DNA from: a virus
Virus record (IMG/VR): IMGVR_UViG_3300028025_003604
Coordinates: 1 to 64,000 of that record
Length of the DNA: 64,000 nucleotides
Strand: one strand, 5' to 3'
The position numbers and the translations under genes are program-made. This document shows, one piece after another, positions 5,573 to 11,505 of this stretch. How positions within the stretch are numbered: position 1 is the first letter of the stretch; the number at the start of each line of letters is the position of its first letter. The notes under the pieces are model-generated. The model worked only from the letters and a program-made list of their open reading frames with translations. It made no database searches and was not told the DNA's origin.

Positions 5573-5839
5573 ATGAACTATCAACAAATCAAAGCCGCTC
5601 AGAAGGAGCAGGGCTACGACCAATGGCAACACATCATCAACACCGGCCATGCATGGAAGACGGAGGGCGCTATAGGACGCGAGGCAATGCACTTGCTAGA
5701 ATCCGGCGCATGTATGCTTCCCAAGACTGCCTTCCAAGACTACTATGGCAACAGAATCCCATCACGTGACGACCTCAAGGCCGGAACTAAAGGGACCTTC
5801 CAAAACTCAGTAAACTATTACACTAACAATGCTTGGTAA
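5573..5839 (+). CDS. Hypothetical protein (88 aa)
   Basis: The start is ATG 5573 (MNYQQIKAAQKEQGYDQWQ); a longer reading from 5537 would begin inside the RNA leader. The protein is helical, Gln- and Trp-containing, with LKAGTKGTF near the end. It resembles small phage early proteins without a known function. Confidence 0.6.
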   Translation: MNYQQIKAAQKEQGYDQWQHIINTGHAWKTEGAIGREAMHLLESGACMLPKTAFQDYYGNRIPSRDDLKAGTKGTFQNSVNYYTNNAW

Positions 5840-5859
5840 CAGGCGCAACTATTAACACT

Positions 5860-6072
5860 ATGGAAAAAGTAACCTTCGAATTTCACCCCTACGTCCAAGA
5901 CTCTTGGGATTGCATGATTTCAATTCACAGAGGGAACGAACTTGTTGTTCAGTACAAATTTCAGGCGCACATTATTGATGGGGATATTCAATTTGACCTT
6001 GACCCAGAATATGCTTACAACCCGCCTCAACGATACCTATCATTTATCACTTCAACCTTATTAAATCGATAA
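5860..6072 (+). CDS. Hypothetical protein (70 aa)
   Basis: ATG 5860 is preferred over an upstream in-frame ATG because that lies in the previous gene. The product begins MEKVTFEFHPYVQDSW and is beta-rich in the first 50 residues. No family is recognised. It is closely followed by the next gene (4 nt). Confidence 0.55.
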   Translation: MEKVTFEFHPYVQDSWDCMISIHRGNELVVQYKFQAHIIDGDIQFDLDPEYAYNPPQRYLSFITSTLLNR

Positions 6073-6076
6073 CACT

Positions 6077-6304
6077 ATGAAAAAGAATCTAACCGCAGAA
6101 ATGCTATTAAACGAATTGCTTGATATGAAAGCAAAGCACTACGACCTGTCTAAAATTGAACTAAGCTATCGTTTCGACCCTGATAGTGACGTAGAACCAA
6201 TCACCTATGTTGGTGAAGGTCTCTTCGATGCAGATACTAACAATGTTCTAGAAGAACTTGTATTTATGACCGATGCGTCTGAATACGAAGGAGAGGGAAT
6301 ATAA
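6077..6304 (+). CDS. Hypothetical acidic protein (75 aa)
   Basis: The product is strongly acidic, with a helical first half (LTAEMLLNELLDMKAKHYDL) and a DPDSDVEP turn, ending in EYEGEGI. The acidity could suit a DNA-mimic or an inhibitor, but that is speculation. Structured leader e follows its stop. Confidence 0.55.
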   Translation: MKKNLTAEMLLNELLDMKAKHYDLSKIELSYRFDPDSDVEPITYVGEGLFDADTNNVLEELVFMTDASEYEGEGI

Positions 6305-6313
6305 CCTCCACCC

Positions 6314-6354
6314 AACCTACCGCCATGGGCGTGGGCTTCGATGCCGAGTAGGTT
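6314..6354 (+). ncRNA. Structured leader, three-way junction form (copy e)
   Basis: Closing stem AACCTAC 6314-6320 / GTAGGTT 6348-6354 with inner hairpins CGCC-ATG-GGCG (6321-6331) and GGC-TTCGAT-GCC (6334-6345). The flank CTCATCAAAA resembles the other leaders. This is the only copy without a preceding CCCCCGA. ATG 6375 follows 20 nt later. Confidence 0.5.
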
Positions 6355-6374
6355 CTCATCAAAACTCAAACAAC

Positions 6375-6536
6375 ATGCAACAACAAGCATCAAAAACACG
6401 TAGCCACTTTGTACTATCTCTAGCTAAAAGTTTCTTAAGAGCCGGAGCATGTGTATGGCTTTACCTAGGCGACTATCAAGTAGCTGCCGGACTATTCTTA
6501 ATCGCCGAAACCTTCGGTATTCTAGAAGAACTTTAA
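6375..6536 (+). CDS. Small membrane protein (53 aa)
   Basis: The start at ATG 6375 lies just after leader e. A polar N-terminus (MQQQASKTRSHF) precedes a hydrophobic region from about residue 13 to 48, broken by GDYQ, so one or two helices. No family is recognised; a host-membrane-acting early protein is possible. Confidence 0.55.
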   Translation: MQQQASKTRSHFVLSLAKSFLRAGACVWLYLGDYQVAAGLFLIAETFGILEEL

Positions 6537-6546
6537 AAACTAAATC

Positions 6547-6741
6547 ATGAGAAACAGAATCCACCCACCAATCTACTCTGTCAAGCCTAGTGGCCTAATC
6601 ATCAAGCGCTGCAATAAACTGAGCGCATATGCAAGAAGGATGGAAGTATTGAAGGAACTCGGACTCGACGTAAAGGAATACGCCAAAGAGTGCAAGCTAA
6701 GGTCCTTATTCAGGATGCAGGCTGCAGGTCTTCTAGCATAA
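6547..6741 (+). CDS. Hypothetical basic protein (64 aa)
   Basis: ATG 6547 has the local ACTAAATC leader context. The product is basic, with SAYARRMEVLKELGLDVKEY forming a helix-turn-helix-sized unit. DNA binding is possible but unproven. Leader f begins directly after its stop. Confidence 0.55.
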   Translation: MRNRIHPPIYSVKPSGLIIKRCNKLSAYARRMEVLKELGLDVKEYAKECKLRSLFRMQAAGLLA

Positions 6742-6743
6742 TA

Positions 6744-6804
6744 CCCCCGAGCTAGTAGGAATGACCGAAACCGGAGCGATACCGGTACTAGCTCCTCATT
6801 AAAA
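6744..6804 (+). ncRNA. Structured leader, conserved-loop form (copy f)
   Basis: CCCCCGA 6744-6750 overlaps stem GAGCTAGT 6749-6756 / ACTAGCTC 6787-6794. The internal strand AGGAATGACCGAA (6757-6769) is followed by hairpin ACCGG-AGCGATA-CCGGT (6770-6786). Copy g has the same unpaired bases on different stems, which is covariation in a real RNA. ATG 6813 lies 18 nt after the closing stem. Confidence 0.7.
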
Positions 6805-6812
6805 CCTCAAAC

Positions 6813-7034
6813 ATGGATTACCCTTTAGAACTAAAAAAATATCTAGCTAGTAAGATGGCTAAGGTAGATGTTGAATGCATGGGAGTAGACTTCCAACAAG
6901 CATATGAATACCATTTAGCCAACGACCCATTTACCCTCCTTGAATATTGGGCCGAATACTTCGGAGCATTTGACGACATGGGCGAAAACTTATTCATGGA
7001 GCTAAGCCCTGAGTCTATAGCAAAAAATAAATAA
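6813..7034 (+). CDS. Hypothetical protein (73 aa)
   Basis: ATG 6813 follows leader f. The product is helical and acidic, with a YWAEYFGAFDDMGENLF core. No family is recognised. A TAAATAAGATAGT spacer separates it from leader g. Confidence 0.55.
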   Translation: MDYPLELKKYLASKMAKVDVECMGVDFQQAYEYHLANDPFTLLEYWAEYFGAFDDMGENLFMELSPESIAKNK

Positions 7035-7040
7035 GATAGT

Positions 7041-7100
7041 CCCCCGAACTGCGAGGTATGACCGAAGTAGGAGCGAAACCTACCGCAGTTGCTAATCAAA
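7041..7100 (+). ncRNA. Structured leader, conserved-loop form (copy g)
   Basis: CCCCCGA 7041-7047; stem AACTGCG 7047-7053 / CGCAGTT 7084-7090; internal strand AGGTATGACCGAA 7054-7066; hairpin GTAGG-AGCGAAA-CCTAC 7067-7083; flank CTAATCAAAA. Against copy f both stems are completely changed yet still pair, while the internal strand and loop differ at only one base each. The next ATG (7135) is 44 nt away, the longest spacing in the set. Confidence 0.7.
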
Positions 7101-7134
7101 AACTCAAGAGCGAGAGTCCAAACGCACCAAACCT

Positions 7135-7479
7135 ATGTCAACTACTACAACATCAACCTTACAGATGCACGTCTTCACATTAGACAACGCACTAAGCTAC
7201 CTGAAAGAAAATTTACAAACAGACACAGACTTCAGCGGTGATAATGGCCCTGAGTTTCTAGATGATGACGCCGATGGATACGATTCAAATTTAGAGTACT
7301 ACCTAGAAATGTTTTGGTCGAAGCACAAGCCGAAAGATGAAAAGACCCTGAATAATTTCTTCTTAAAGTTTTTTCAGTTCATGCAGAAGAGGGACCAATA
7401 CTATTCAAACATTGAGTTCGACCTTAAGTTTATTGGCGACCAAATAGTTTTAGCAGTGATGATGGAATGTGATTGCTAG
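7135..7479 (+). CDS. Hypothetical acidic protein (114 aa)
   Basis: Start at ATG 7135 in an AAACCTATG context. The product is acidic, with a DNGPEFLDDDADGYDSN patch and a helical, aromatic C-terminal half (NNFFLKFFQFMQKRDQYY). No family is recognised. Confidence 0.55.
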   Translation: MSTTTTSTLQMHVFTLDNALSYLKENLQTDTDFSGDNGPEFLDDDADGYDSNLEYYLEMFWSKHKPKDEKTLNNFFLKFFQFMQKRDQYYSNIEFDLKFIGDQIVLAVMMECDC

Positions 7480-7481
7480 AA

Positions 7482-7540
7482 CCCCTGAGCCGAGAGAGTG
7501 GATAAGGCAGAGCGATACTGCCCTCGGTTCCTAAATCCCA
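7482..7540 (+). ncRNA. Structured leader, conserved-loop form (copy h)
   Basis: CCCCTGA variant at 7482-7488; stem GAGCCGAG 7487-7494 / CTCGGTTC 7523-7530 with one G-T pair; internal strand AGAGTGGATAA 7495-7505; hairpin GGCAG-AGCGATA-CTGCC 7506-7522. The AGCGATA loop equals copy f while the stems differ. ATG 7546 follows 15 nt later. Confidence 0.65.
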
Positions 7541-7545
7541 AACCT

Positions 7546-8091
7546 ATGAGCCTACAAGACGCGGTAATCACCGCAGAAAAAAATGGTGGAGTCTCTTACA
7601 ACCTTCACCATGGGTACATGAATCCTGAGACCGGATACATGGTATCCCTAGCAGGAAGAGAGAGGCAGTCGCCATCACTCACCTATCACAACGTCCTCGG
7701 TTTTGTAAACGACAACATTGAAGCATTCGAGCCCACAACCTTCTTAGGCCTATGGCAGGAAGAAGGGACGTGGATAATGGATGTGTCTTTATGCATCCCG
7801 ACACTAGCGACTGCGCTGCGGGTTGCGGAATCAAATGGCCAACGTGCCATCTACGACAATGCTAACAAAAAATCTATATACCTAAACCCTAACCGCATGG
7901 AAGAGCTAATCGAACAAATCAAGCAGCATGACTTTTGGTACATGATGTCCGAAGACTCAAGAGTATTTGACCAAGGTAAAGAGACCCAGAAATCGATCGA
8001 AGAGGGGCTTAAAAATTACCCTAAAGAAGAGGTCCTGAATAATCTACCCGAACACCTTCACGAATTTATAAAATCTATCTATGGCGCATAA
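7546..8091 (+). CDS. Hypothetical protein (181 aa)
   Basis: I choose ATG 7546 because the upstream in-frame GTG at 7498 lies inside leader h. The protein starts MSLQDAVITAEKNGGVSYNL, a pattern seen in small phage proteins with an N-terminal SLxxAV-A motif, then has a GLWQEEGTWIMDVS strand pair and a long helical C-terminal half. Function unknown. It overlaps the next gene by 11 nt. Confidence 0.6.
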   Translation: MSLQDAVITAEKNGGVSYNLHHGYMNPETGYMVSLAGRERQSPSLTYHNVLGFVNDNIEAFEPTTFLGLWQEEGTWIMDVSLCIPTLATALRVAESNGQRAIYDNANKKSIYLNPNRMEELIEQIKQHDFWYMMSEDSRVFDQGKETQKSIEEGLKNYPKEEVLNNLPEHLHEFIKSIYGA

Positions 8092-8299
8092 ACTAACAGG
8101 CGTAGAGCTCTACAATAGCGAGCTCAAGCGCAAGACAAAAGTATACGACGTTGCAAACAAAAAACTAATCGCTGAATTCGAAAGCGTGTGGGCTGCCTCC
8201 AACTACACCGGAGTCAAATGTAGTTACATCACCCAGTGTATGAGTAAGAAGTACCGCTCACATACAAATCGCCTAGGCATAACAATCACCTTCAGATGA
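8081..8299 (+). CDS. NUMOD1-like DNA-binding protein (72 aa)
   Basis: Residues about 18-60 (VYDVANKKLIAEFESVWAAS, then YTGVKCSYITQC) fit the NUMOD1-type helix-turn-helix that is normally fused to homing nucleases: strand, Sx-AA helix, recognition helix. No nuclease domain is attached or encoded next to it. It may be a relic of a homing endonuclease or a free-standing DNA-binding protein. Translation is coupled to the previous gene by overlap. Confidence 0.55.
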   Translation: MAHKLTGVELYNSELKRKTKVYDVANKKLIAEFESVWAASNYTGVKCSYITQCMSKKYRSHTNRLGITITFR

Positions 8300-8379
8300 T
8301 AACACTACTAATCGTTCCTATTGCACTTGCTATCCTTATTGGTAACAATGCACTTAGTCCTGAATCTAATTTAGACTAA
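8296..8379 (+). CDS. Tiny membrane peptide (27 aa)
   Basis: MITLLIVPIALAILIGNNAL plus SPESNLD: one hydrophobic helix with a polar tail. Its ATGA overlaps the previous stop. It ends one base before the CCCCCGAACCG of leader i. Function unknown. Confidence 0.4.
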   Translation: MITLLIVPIALAILIGNNALSPESNLD

Positions 8380-8436
8380 CCCCCGAACCGGAAACCTAAC
8401 GAGGTTATGGTATTCGCTCTACCTCCGGTTCCTAAA
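8380..8436 (+). ncRNA. Structured leader, three-way junction form (copy i)
   Basis: CCCCCGA 8380-8386; closing stem GAACCGGA 8385-8392 / TCCGGTTC 8424-8431; hairpins AACCT-AACG-AGGTT 8393-8406 and GGTA-TTCGCTC-TACC 8409-8423; flank CTAAACC. Three helices meet as in a type I hammerhead but the catalytic core is absent. ATG 8445 follows 13 nt after the closing stem. Confidence 0.6.
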
Positions 8437-8444
8437 CCTACTTT

Positions 8445-8546
8445 ATGAAAAAGTTTAATTGGACCTTCTTAATTGCATGGACAACTATCCTCACCATAAC
8501 ATACATGTTGTGGTCATTCATCTTTAAACTAATATCCTACATATGA
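8445..8546 (+). CDS. Small membrane protein (33 aa)
   Basis: MKKFNWTFLIAWTTILTITY, then a second hydrophobic stretch and an ISYI end: a single helix with a positively charged start. Its stop overlaps the next ATG (ATGA at 8543). It is the last gene preceded by a structured leader. Confidence 0.45.
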   Translation: MKKFNWTFLIAWTTILTITYMLWSFIFKLISYI

Positions 8547-8782
8547 AAAGTACATTTCAACAAGTGATGGATGCAATAAATAACGGCGAAAAATTCTCAT
8601 GGAATTTTAACGGCCTTACTGCATTCAGAAACACCGACAGGTTAGTTCATGAAATACCTAACCCAACCGAGGCGTCCATTGGATGGATACTTCAAGAGTT
8701 CTGCGTTAAAGCATTATACGATGCTGATTTATTAATCTCCTTCGAGCCATCACCTGAAGGGTTAAAAATATATTACAAATGA
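8543..8782 (+). CDS. Hypothetical protein (79 aa)
   Basis: Coupled to the previous gene by ATGA. MKSTFQQVMDAINNGEKFSW is followed by short strands and a GWILQEFCVKALYDADLL helix. No family is recognised. Confidence 0.55.
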   Translation: MKSTFQQVMDAINNGEKFSWNFNGLTAFRNTDRLVHEIPNPTEASIGWILQEFCVKALYDADLLISFEPSPEGLKIYYK

Positions 8783-8997
8783 GAACTACCTACCCAACAG
8801 AAACCCTATCATTCAACGATTGGATTATCTACATCCATAAAGAAAACATCCGTATTAGAATTCAAAAACTAAACCACTATGAACAAAATCTCGGCAGCAA
8901 AAAAAGTGTTTCACACTATCAACGAAGAATTGGACAAGGTACTATTGGGGGAAGAAAGTTCCCGCCGATTGGTTGTGCAGAAATTGAAATTGATTAA
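8779..8997 (+). CDS. Doubtful ORF (72 aa) overlapping the next gene
   Basis: It starts in an ATGA overlap with the previous stop, which favours translation, but its last 119 nt overlap the better-supported gene at 8879 in another frame. The first 36 residues (MRTTYPTETLSFNDWIIYIH...) look protein-like, while the rest is low-quality. It may be a short or decaying gene. Confidence 0.3.
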   Translation: MRTTYPTETLSFNDWIIYIHKENIRIRIQKLNHYEQNLGSKKSVSHYQRRIGQGTIGGRKFPPIGCAEIEID

Positions 8998-9070
8998 TGA
9001 GGAACTATCCGATGCAGTAATTGACCTATTGAAAAAAAATGTAACCTATGAACAAGAGCGAAGTATTTAA
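8879..9070 (+). CDS. Hypothetical helical protein (63 aa)
   Basis: The start context AAACTAAACCACTATG is typical here. The product is almost entirely helical with heptad-like spacing (FHTINEELDKVLLG, then KLKLINEELSDAVIDLL), suggesting a coiled coil. It overlaps the DnaA-like gene by 23 nt, implying coupled translation. Confidence 0.5.
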   Translation: MNKISAAKKVFHTINEELDKVLLGEESSRRLVVQKLKLINEELSDAVIDLLKKNVTYEQERSI

Positions 9071-9398
9071 TGGCCTATGTGAGTATGCAGTTGAAGTTAC
9101 CGGTATCGATATAAGGTACGCCAAAGGAAGACGTGAAGAGTATGTAAGGCTCAGGGCCGCTATCATGGTTATCCTTATGAACTACTACGGAGTCACCACT
9201 ACATTGGCCGGACACTTTTTTAATCGCGACCACACCACGGCAGTACACCACAAAGCAAATCACCCATGGCGATATAAGTCCGACGATGAATACGCCTATC
9301 TGTATGATGAGTTGGTGAAGCACGTTTTACTATGTAAAAGAAATCAAGTAGACCTAGATGTACAAGAGGTACTCGAGTACATTAAATTAATTGGTTAG
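9048..9398 (+). CDS. DnaA domain IV-like DNA-binding protein (116 aa)
   Basis: The sequence matches the C-terminal DnaA-box-binding domain: a basic GRREEYVRLRAAIMVILM helix, then a helix-turn-helix with FFNRDHTTAVHH, nearly the DnaA signature GRDHTTVxHA. No AAA+ domain is present and 116 residues is only slightly longer than the domain. Stand-alone versions occur in phages and are thought to bind the host origin or phage origin; the target here is unknown. It sits just before the tRNA-like cluster. Confidence 0.75.
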   Translation: MNKSEVFNGLCEYAVEVTGIDIRYAKGRREEYVRLRAAIMVILMNYYGVTTTLAGHFFNRDHTTAVHHKANHPWRYKSDDEYAYLYDELVKHVLLCKRNQVDLDVQEVLEYIKLIG

Positions 9399-9404
9399 TG
9401 AATA

Positions 9405-9492
9405 ATGCGGGTAGCTTAATGGTCACAATGGAAGTGACCCTTGAGGGAGGAAAGCGCTTAAATGAGATGTGGGTTCGATTCCCATCCCGCGT
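9405..9492 (+). tRNA. tRNA-like gene 1, anticodon not assignable by eye
   Basis: Acceptor ATGCGGG 9405-9411 pairs CCCGCGT 9486-9492. The T arm GTGGG-TTCGATT-CCCAT is perfect. The 5' part (TAGCTTAATGG) looks like a D arm, yet the central region instead folds as GGTCAC-AATGGAA-GTGACC (9421-9438), a strong stem with a 7-nt loop lacking U33. No CCA is encoded. It may be an unusual, degenerate or non-decoding tRNA. Confidence 0.6.
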
Positions 9493-9719
9493 TCATAAAT
9501 ATAAAAGTTGGCGAGGTGAGATACCTTGATTACACCTGAGCAGGATGGTGGCCAATGGATGCTGCTAGTTATTAAGCCTATAGGATGAAATACCCTTGTA
9601 CCGATGCCTTGCGGTTGGGTTAGACAAAGTTTTCTTGCGTTGCGGGTTCTATTAGGCGTTTTTTCATATCCCGTTAAAGAAAGCAAAGGGGCTTATGGTT
9701 GTGCCAGAACAACCAACAT
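9493..9719 (+). other. Non-coding spacer between tRNA-like genes, with a possible pseudoknot
   Basis: No gene seen. Near 9508-9563, TTGGC pairs GCCAA, AGGTG pairs CACCT inside it, and AGCAG pairs CTGCT across the closing strand, which would form a pseudoknot. HDV-like (theta) ribozymes are known beside phage tRNAs, but the strand order here does not clearly fit that fold. Confidence 0.35.
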
Positions 9720-9812
9720 AGTCAGGTCGCTCAAATTTTGGGAGCACATGCATCATTGTGTGTTCAATACAAGTCTGCTTAGGCTTGTGCAGGTTCGAAT
9801 CCTGTCCTGACT
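9720..9812 (+). tRNA. tRNA-like gene 2 with long variable arm
   Basis: Acceptor AGTCAGG 9720-9726 / CCTGACT 9806-9812; D arm GCTC-GAGC 9729-9732 and 9742-9745; T arm GCAGG-TTCGAAT-CCTGT 9789-9805; a variable-arm stem ACAAG/CTTGT 9769-9788. The anticodon stem would be CACAT/GTGTG with an 8-nt loop GCATCATT, one base too long; TCAT within it would give CAT. Class II shape with that anticodon is abnormal, so identity is open. Confidence 0.6.
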
Positions 9813-9898
9813 ACAAACTTATGCACAGAGTTATTCATGTAAGTATTTATACTGAATGTAACGCTCTTGCATAAACGTAGATTTGTAAAAAACAACCT

Positions 9899-10123
9899 AT
9901 GAACCAAACAACAAACCATTCGTCTGAAACGCTTAATATAACATGTGCTTATCCAAAAACTCAAACTGAATTTTCGTATGTAAGCGCTTCTCACCATAGT
10001 GTAATCGTTATAGTAAGCTCACTATATCAAAAGCTATCAGACAAAGAAAAGTTGGAAATGCTTTCTAAATTAAATGATTGGACTTACAATGAAGCACTTA
10101 AAATTTTTAACCAAACCCAATAA
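9899..10123 (+). CDS. Hypothetical protein (74 aa)
   Basis: Start in ACAACCTATG context. A polar, Thr/Ser-rich N-terminal half is followed by a helical LYQKLSDKEKLEMLSKLNDW segment. No family is recognised. It lies between tRNA-like genes 2 and 3. Confidence 0.5.
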   Translation: MNQTTNHSSETLNITCAYPKTQTEFSYVSASHHSVIVIVSSLYQKLSDKEKLEMLSKLNDWTYNEALKIFNQTQ

Positions 10124-10126
10124 TAT

Positions 10127-10375
10127 ATGGAACCACAAACCATCGAGCAACCATGCTCCCAAGAGCCTATCGCCTCAGTAGAGTATACTCCAACAAAGCA
10201 GGAGGCATTACGGCAGTATGAAATTAGAATAGAATTCCTATCAAGAGGATGTATTGTTCGTGTAGGCTGTAAGTCTATACCTTTTGAGAGTGTAGATGCA
10301 GCAATGAAATGCTTAAGCGAGTATGTAAAAGACCCTATCACCAAAGAAAAAGAGTGGGTGAAAATCTTAAATTAA
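10127..10375 (+). CDS. Hypothetical protein (82 aa)
   Basis: Only 3 nt after the previous gene. The polar N-terminus is followed by alternating strands (YEIRIEFLSRGCIVRVGC) and a helix with AMKCLSEYVKDP. The compact alpha-beta layout, with Cys residues, is seen in many small phage proteins of unknown role. Confidence 0.5.
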   Translation: MEPQTIEQPCSQEPIASVEYTPTKQEALRQYEIRIEFLSRGCIVRVGCKSIPFESVDAAMKCLSEYVKDPITKEKEWVKILN

Positions 10376-10382
10376 AGATGTT

Positions 10383-10512
10383 AGTCAGGTGGCGGAATTG
10401 ATAGACGCTAAGTTAAGTTTACACACGAGATGCGACCTCATTAAAAGCTATAACGATGAGTTTAAATTGGTTCAGAGAACCACCTCTTGCAGGTTCGAAT
10501 CCTGCCCTGACT
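10383..10512 (+). tRNA. tRNA-Leu-like gene interrupted by about 40 nt
   Basis: Acceptor AGTCAGG 10383-10389 / CCTGACT 10506-10512 and T arm GCAGG-TTCGAAT-CCTGC 10489-10505 are perfect. The D arm GGCGGAATTGATAGACGC and variable arm GGTT-CAGAG-AACC are classic tRNA-Leu. The total of 130 nt is about 40 too long. The excess is in the anticodon arm, where an extra hairpin CTCAT/ATGAG (10438-10460 region) lies between candidate half-stems AAGTT and AAATT. It could be a small intron, a degenerate tRNA or a misfold on my part; UAA is the likely anticodon. Confidence 0.6.
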
Positions 10513-10526
10513 ACAAAAAGTAGCGT

Positions 10527-11147
10527 ATGAAATTAAATTCCAACATTCCTAGCTTTAAGGCGCTAGTAAAAAAATCCTACTTCACGAAGGACGCCAACGA
10601 TAGTAACGAATACTACAACGTGTATGTCTTCGGCCTTCAGTCAGTATCCGGTAAGATAGTCACGTTCCATGTACTAACCGACTCCGGTATGCTAAGGAGC
10701 AGGGTGCCATTGTCTGAGATATATACCAAGGTACCAACGGGTGACATACCATTTAACTACAAGCAGCTATGGGATTGCTTTAGTGAGAATGTATCCGTAG
10801 TTGAGTATGACTTCCTTGCATTTCACAGAGCTCAAGTAGTACTGAGAGATGGCAGTAAAGTATGGGCCACGTATGTATTCACTATTGATTGGTTCAACAA
10901 CCCATATAGTGATGAACCTTCCGACTATAAGTGCGGCCACGTGCTAGAATCGGATGATGGCTACTTGTTATGTATGCCGAACAACAGAATCTTTTGGAAG
11001 GATTCTAATTGGGTAACGAAAAGTTTACCGGAGGACCTGAAGCAGTTCAAGGTAGACACCGACCTTCCTTCTGTTGAAAACCAATCGGACCGATGGGTGG
11101 CAGAGGATACCAATTCATTTTATTACGACATAATACAAGAGCTATGA
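10527..11147 (+). CDS. Conserved phage hypothetical protein (206 aa)
   Basis: The product is rich in aromatic residues and beta strands: YYNVYVFGLQSVSGKIVTFHV, later GYLLCMPNNRIFWKDSNW. It resembles a family seen in other Bacteroidota phages that lacks a function. The start at 10527 follows tRNA 3 by 14 nt. Its TGA overlaps the next ATG. Confidence 0.6.
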   Translation: MKLNSNIPSFKALVKKSYFTKDANDSNEYYNVYVFGLQSVSGKIVTFHVLTDSGMLRSRVPLSEIYTKVPTGDIPFNYKQLWDCFSENVSVVEYDFLAFHRAQVVLRDGSKVWATYVFTIDWFNNPYSDEPSDYKCGHVLESDDGYLLCMPNNRIFWKDSNWVTKSLPEDLKQFKVDTDLPSVENQSDRWVAEDTNSFYYDIIQEL

Positions 11148-11491
11148 AAACCGCAATGCAAGAATTAATCTTTCACATAGCATATATGGAAAGAAGAAAG
11201 TATCAAGATGAGCAAACACAGATACTTGGAGGTATGAATGATTGTATTATGTATGATGCCATCGTTATTCAAAATAGAATCATTGAAGAATTAACTAAAG
11301 AGTATTCTGAATATCTTGAAAAAGAAAAGGAGCAGATAGTAAATGATTTTGAAAATGGTTACAAGGCCTGCGATTTAGATGAAGCATTGGAGATAAATAA
11401 AACAATGTTTAGCGGAGAAAGGTATTACGAACAAACCTATAAACAATACGGCTTAGATAATGAGGCTAGACAAATTTTAAATAACCTATAA
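11144..11491 (+). CDS. Hypothetical coiled-coil protein (115 aa)
   Basis: ATG 11144 in ATGA overlap is preferred to an in-frame start inside the preceding gene. The protein is helical and charged, with EELTKEYSEYLEKEKEQIV forming a likely coiled coil. No family is recognised. Confidence 0.55.
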   Translation: MKTAMQELIFHIAYMERRKYQDEQTQILGGMNDCIMYDAIVIQNRIIEELTKEYSEYLEKEKEQIVNDFENGYKACDLDEALEINKTMFSGERYYEQTYKQYGLDNEARQILNNL

Positions 11492-11505
11492 CCAAAAAAA
11501 TAACT

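Noticed and set aside
5501-8436. Assignment of the non-hammerhead leaders to twister, pistol, hatchet, twister-sister or HDV ribozymes
   Set aside because: I compared remembered consensus cores and none fits; they are listed as unassigned structured RNAs.
9604-9997. ORFs 9604-9810 (plus) and 9779-9997 (minus)
   Set aside because: They read through tRNA-like gene 2 and its flank; RNA structure explains the sequence better.
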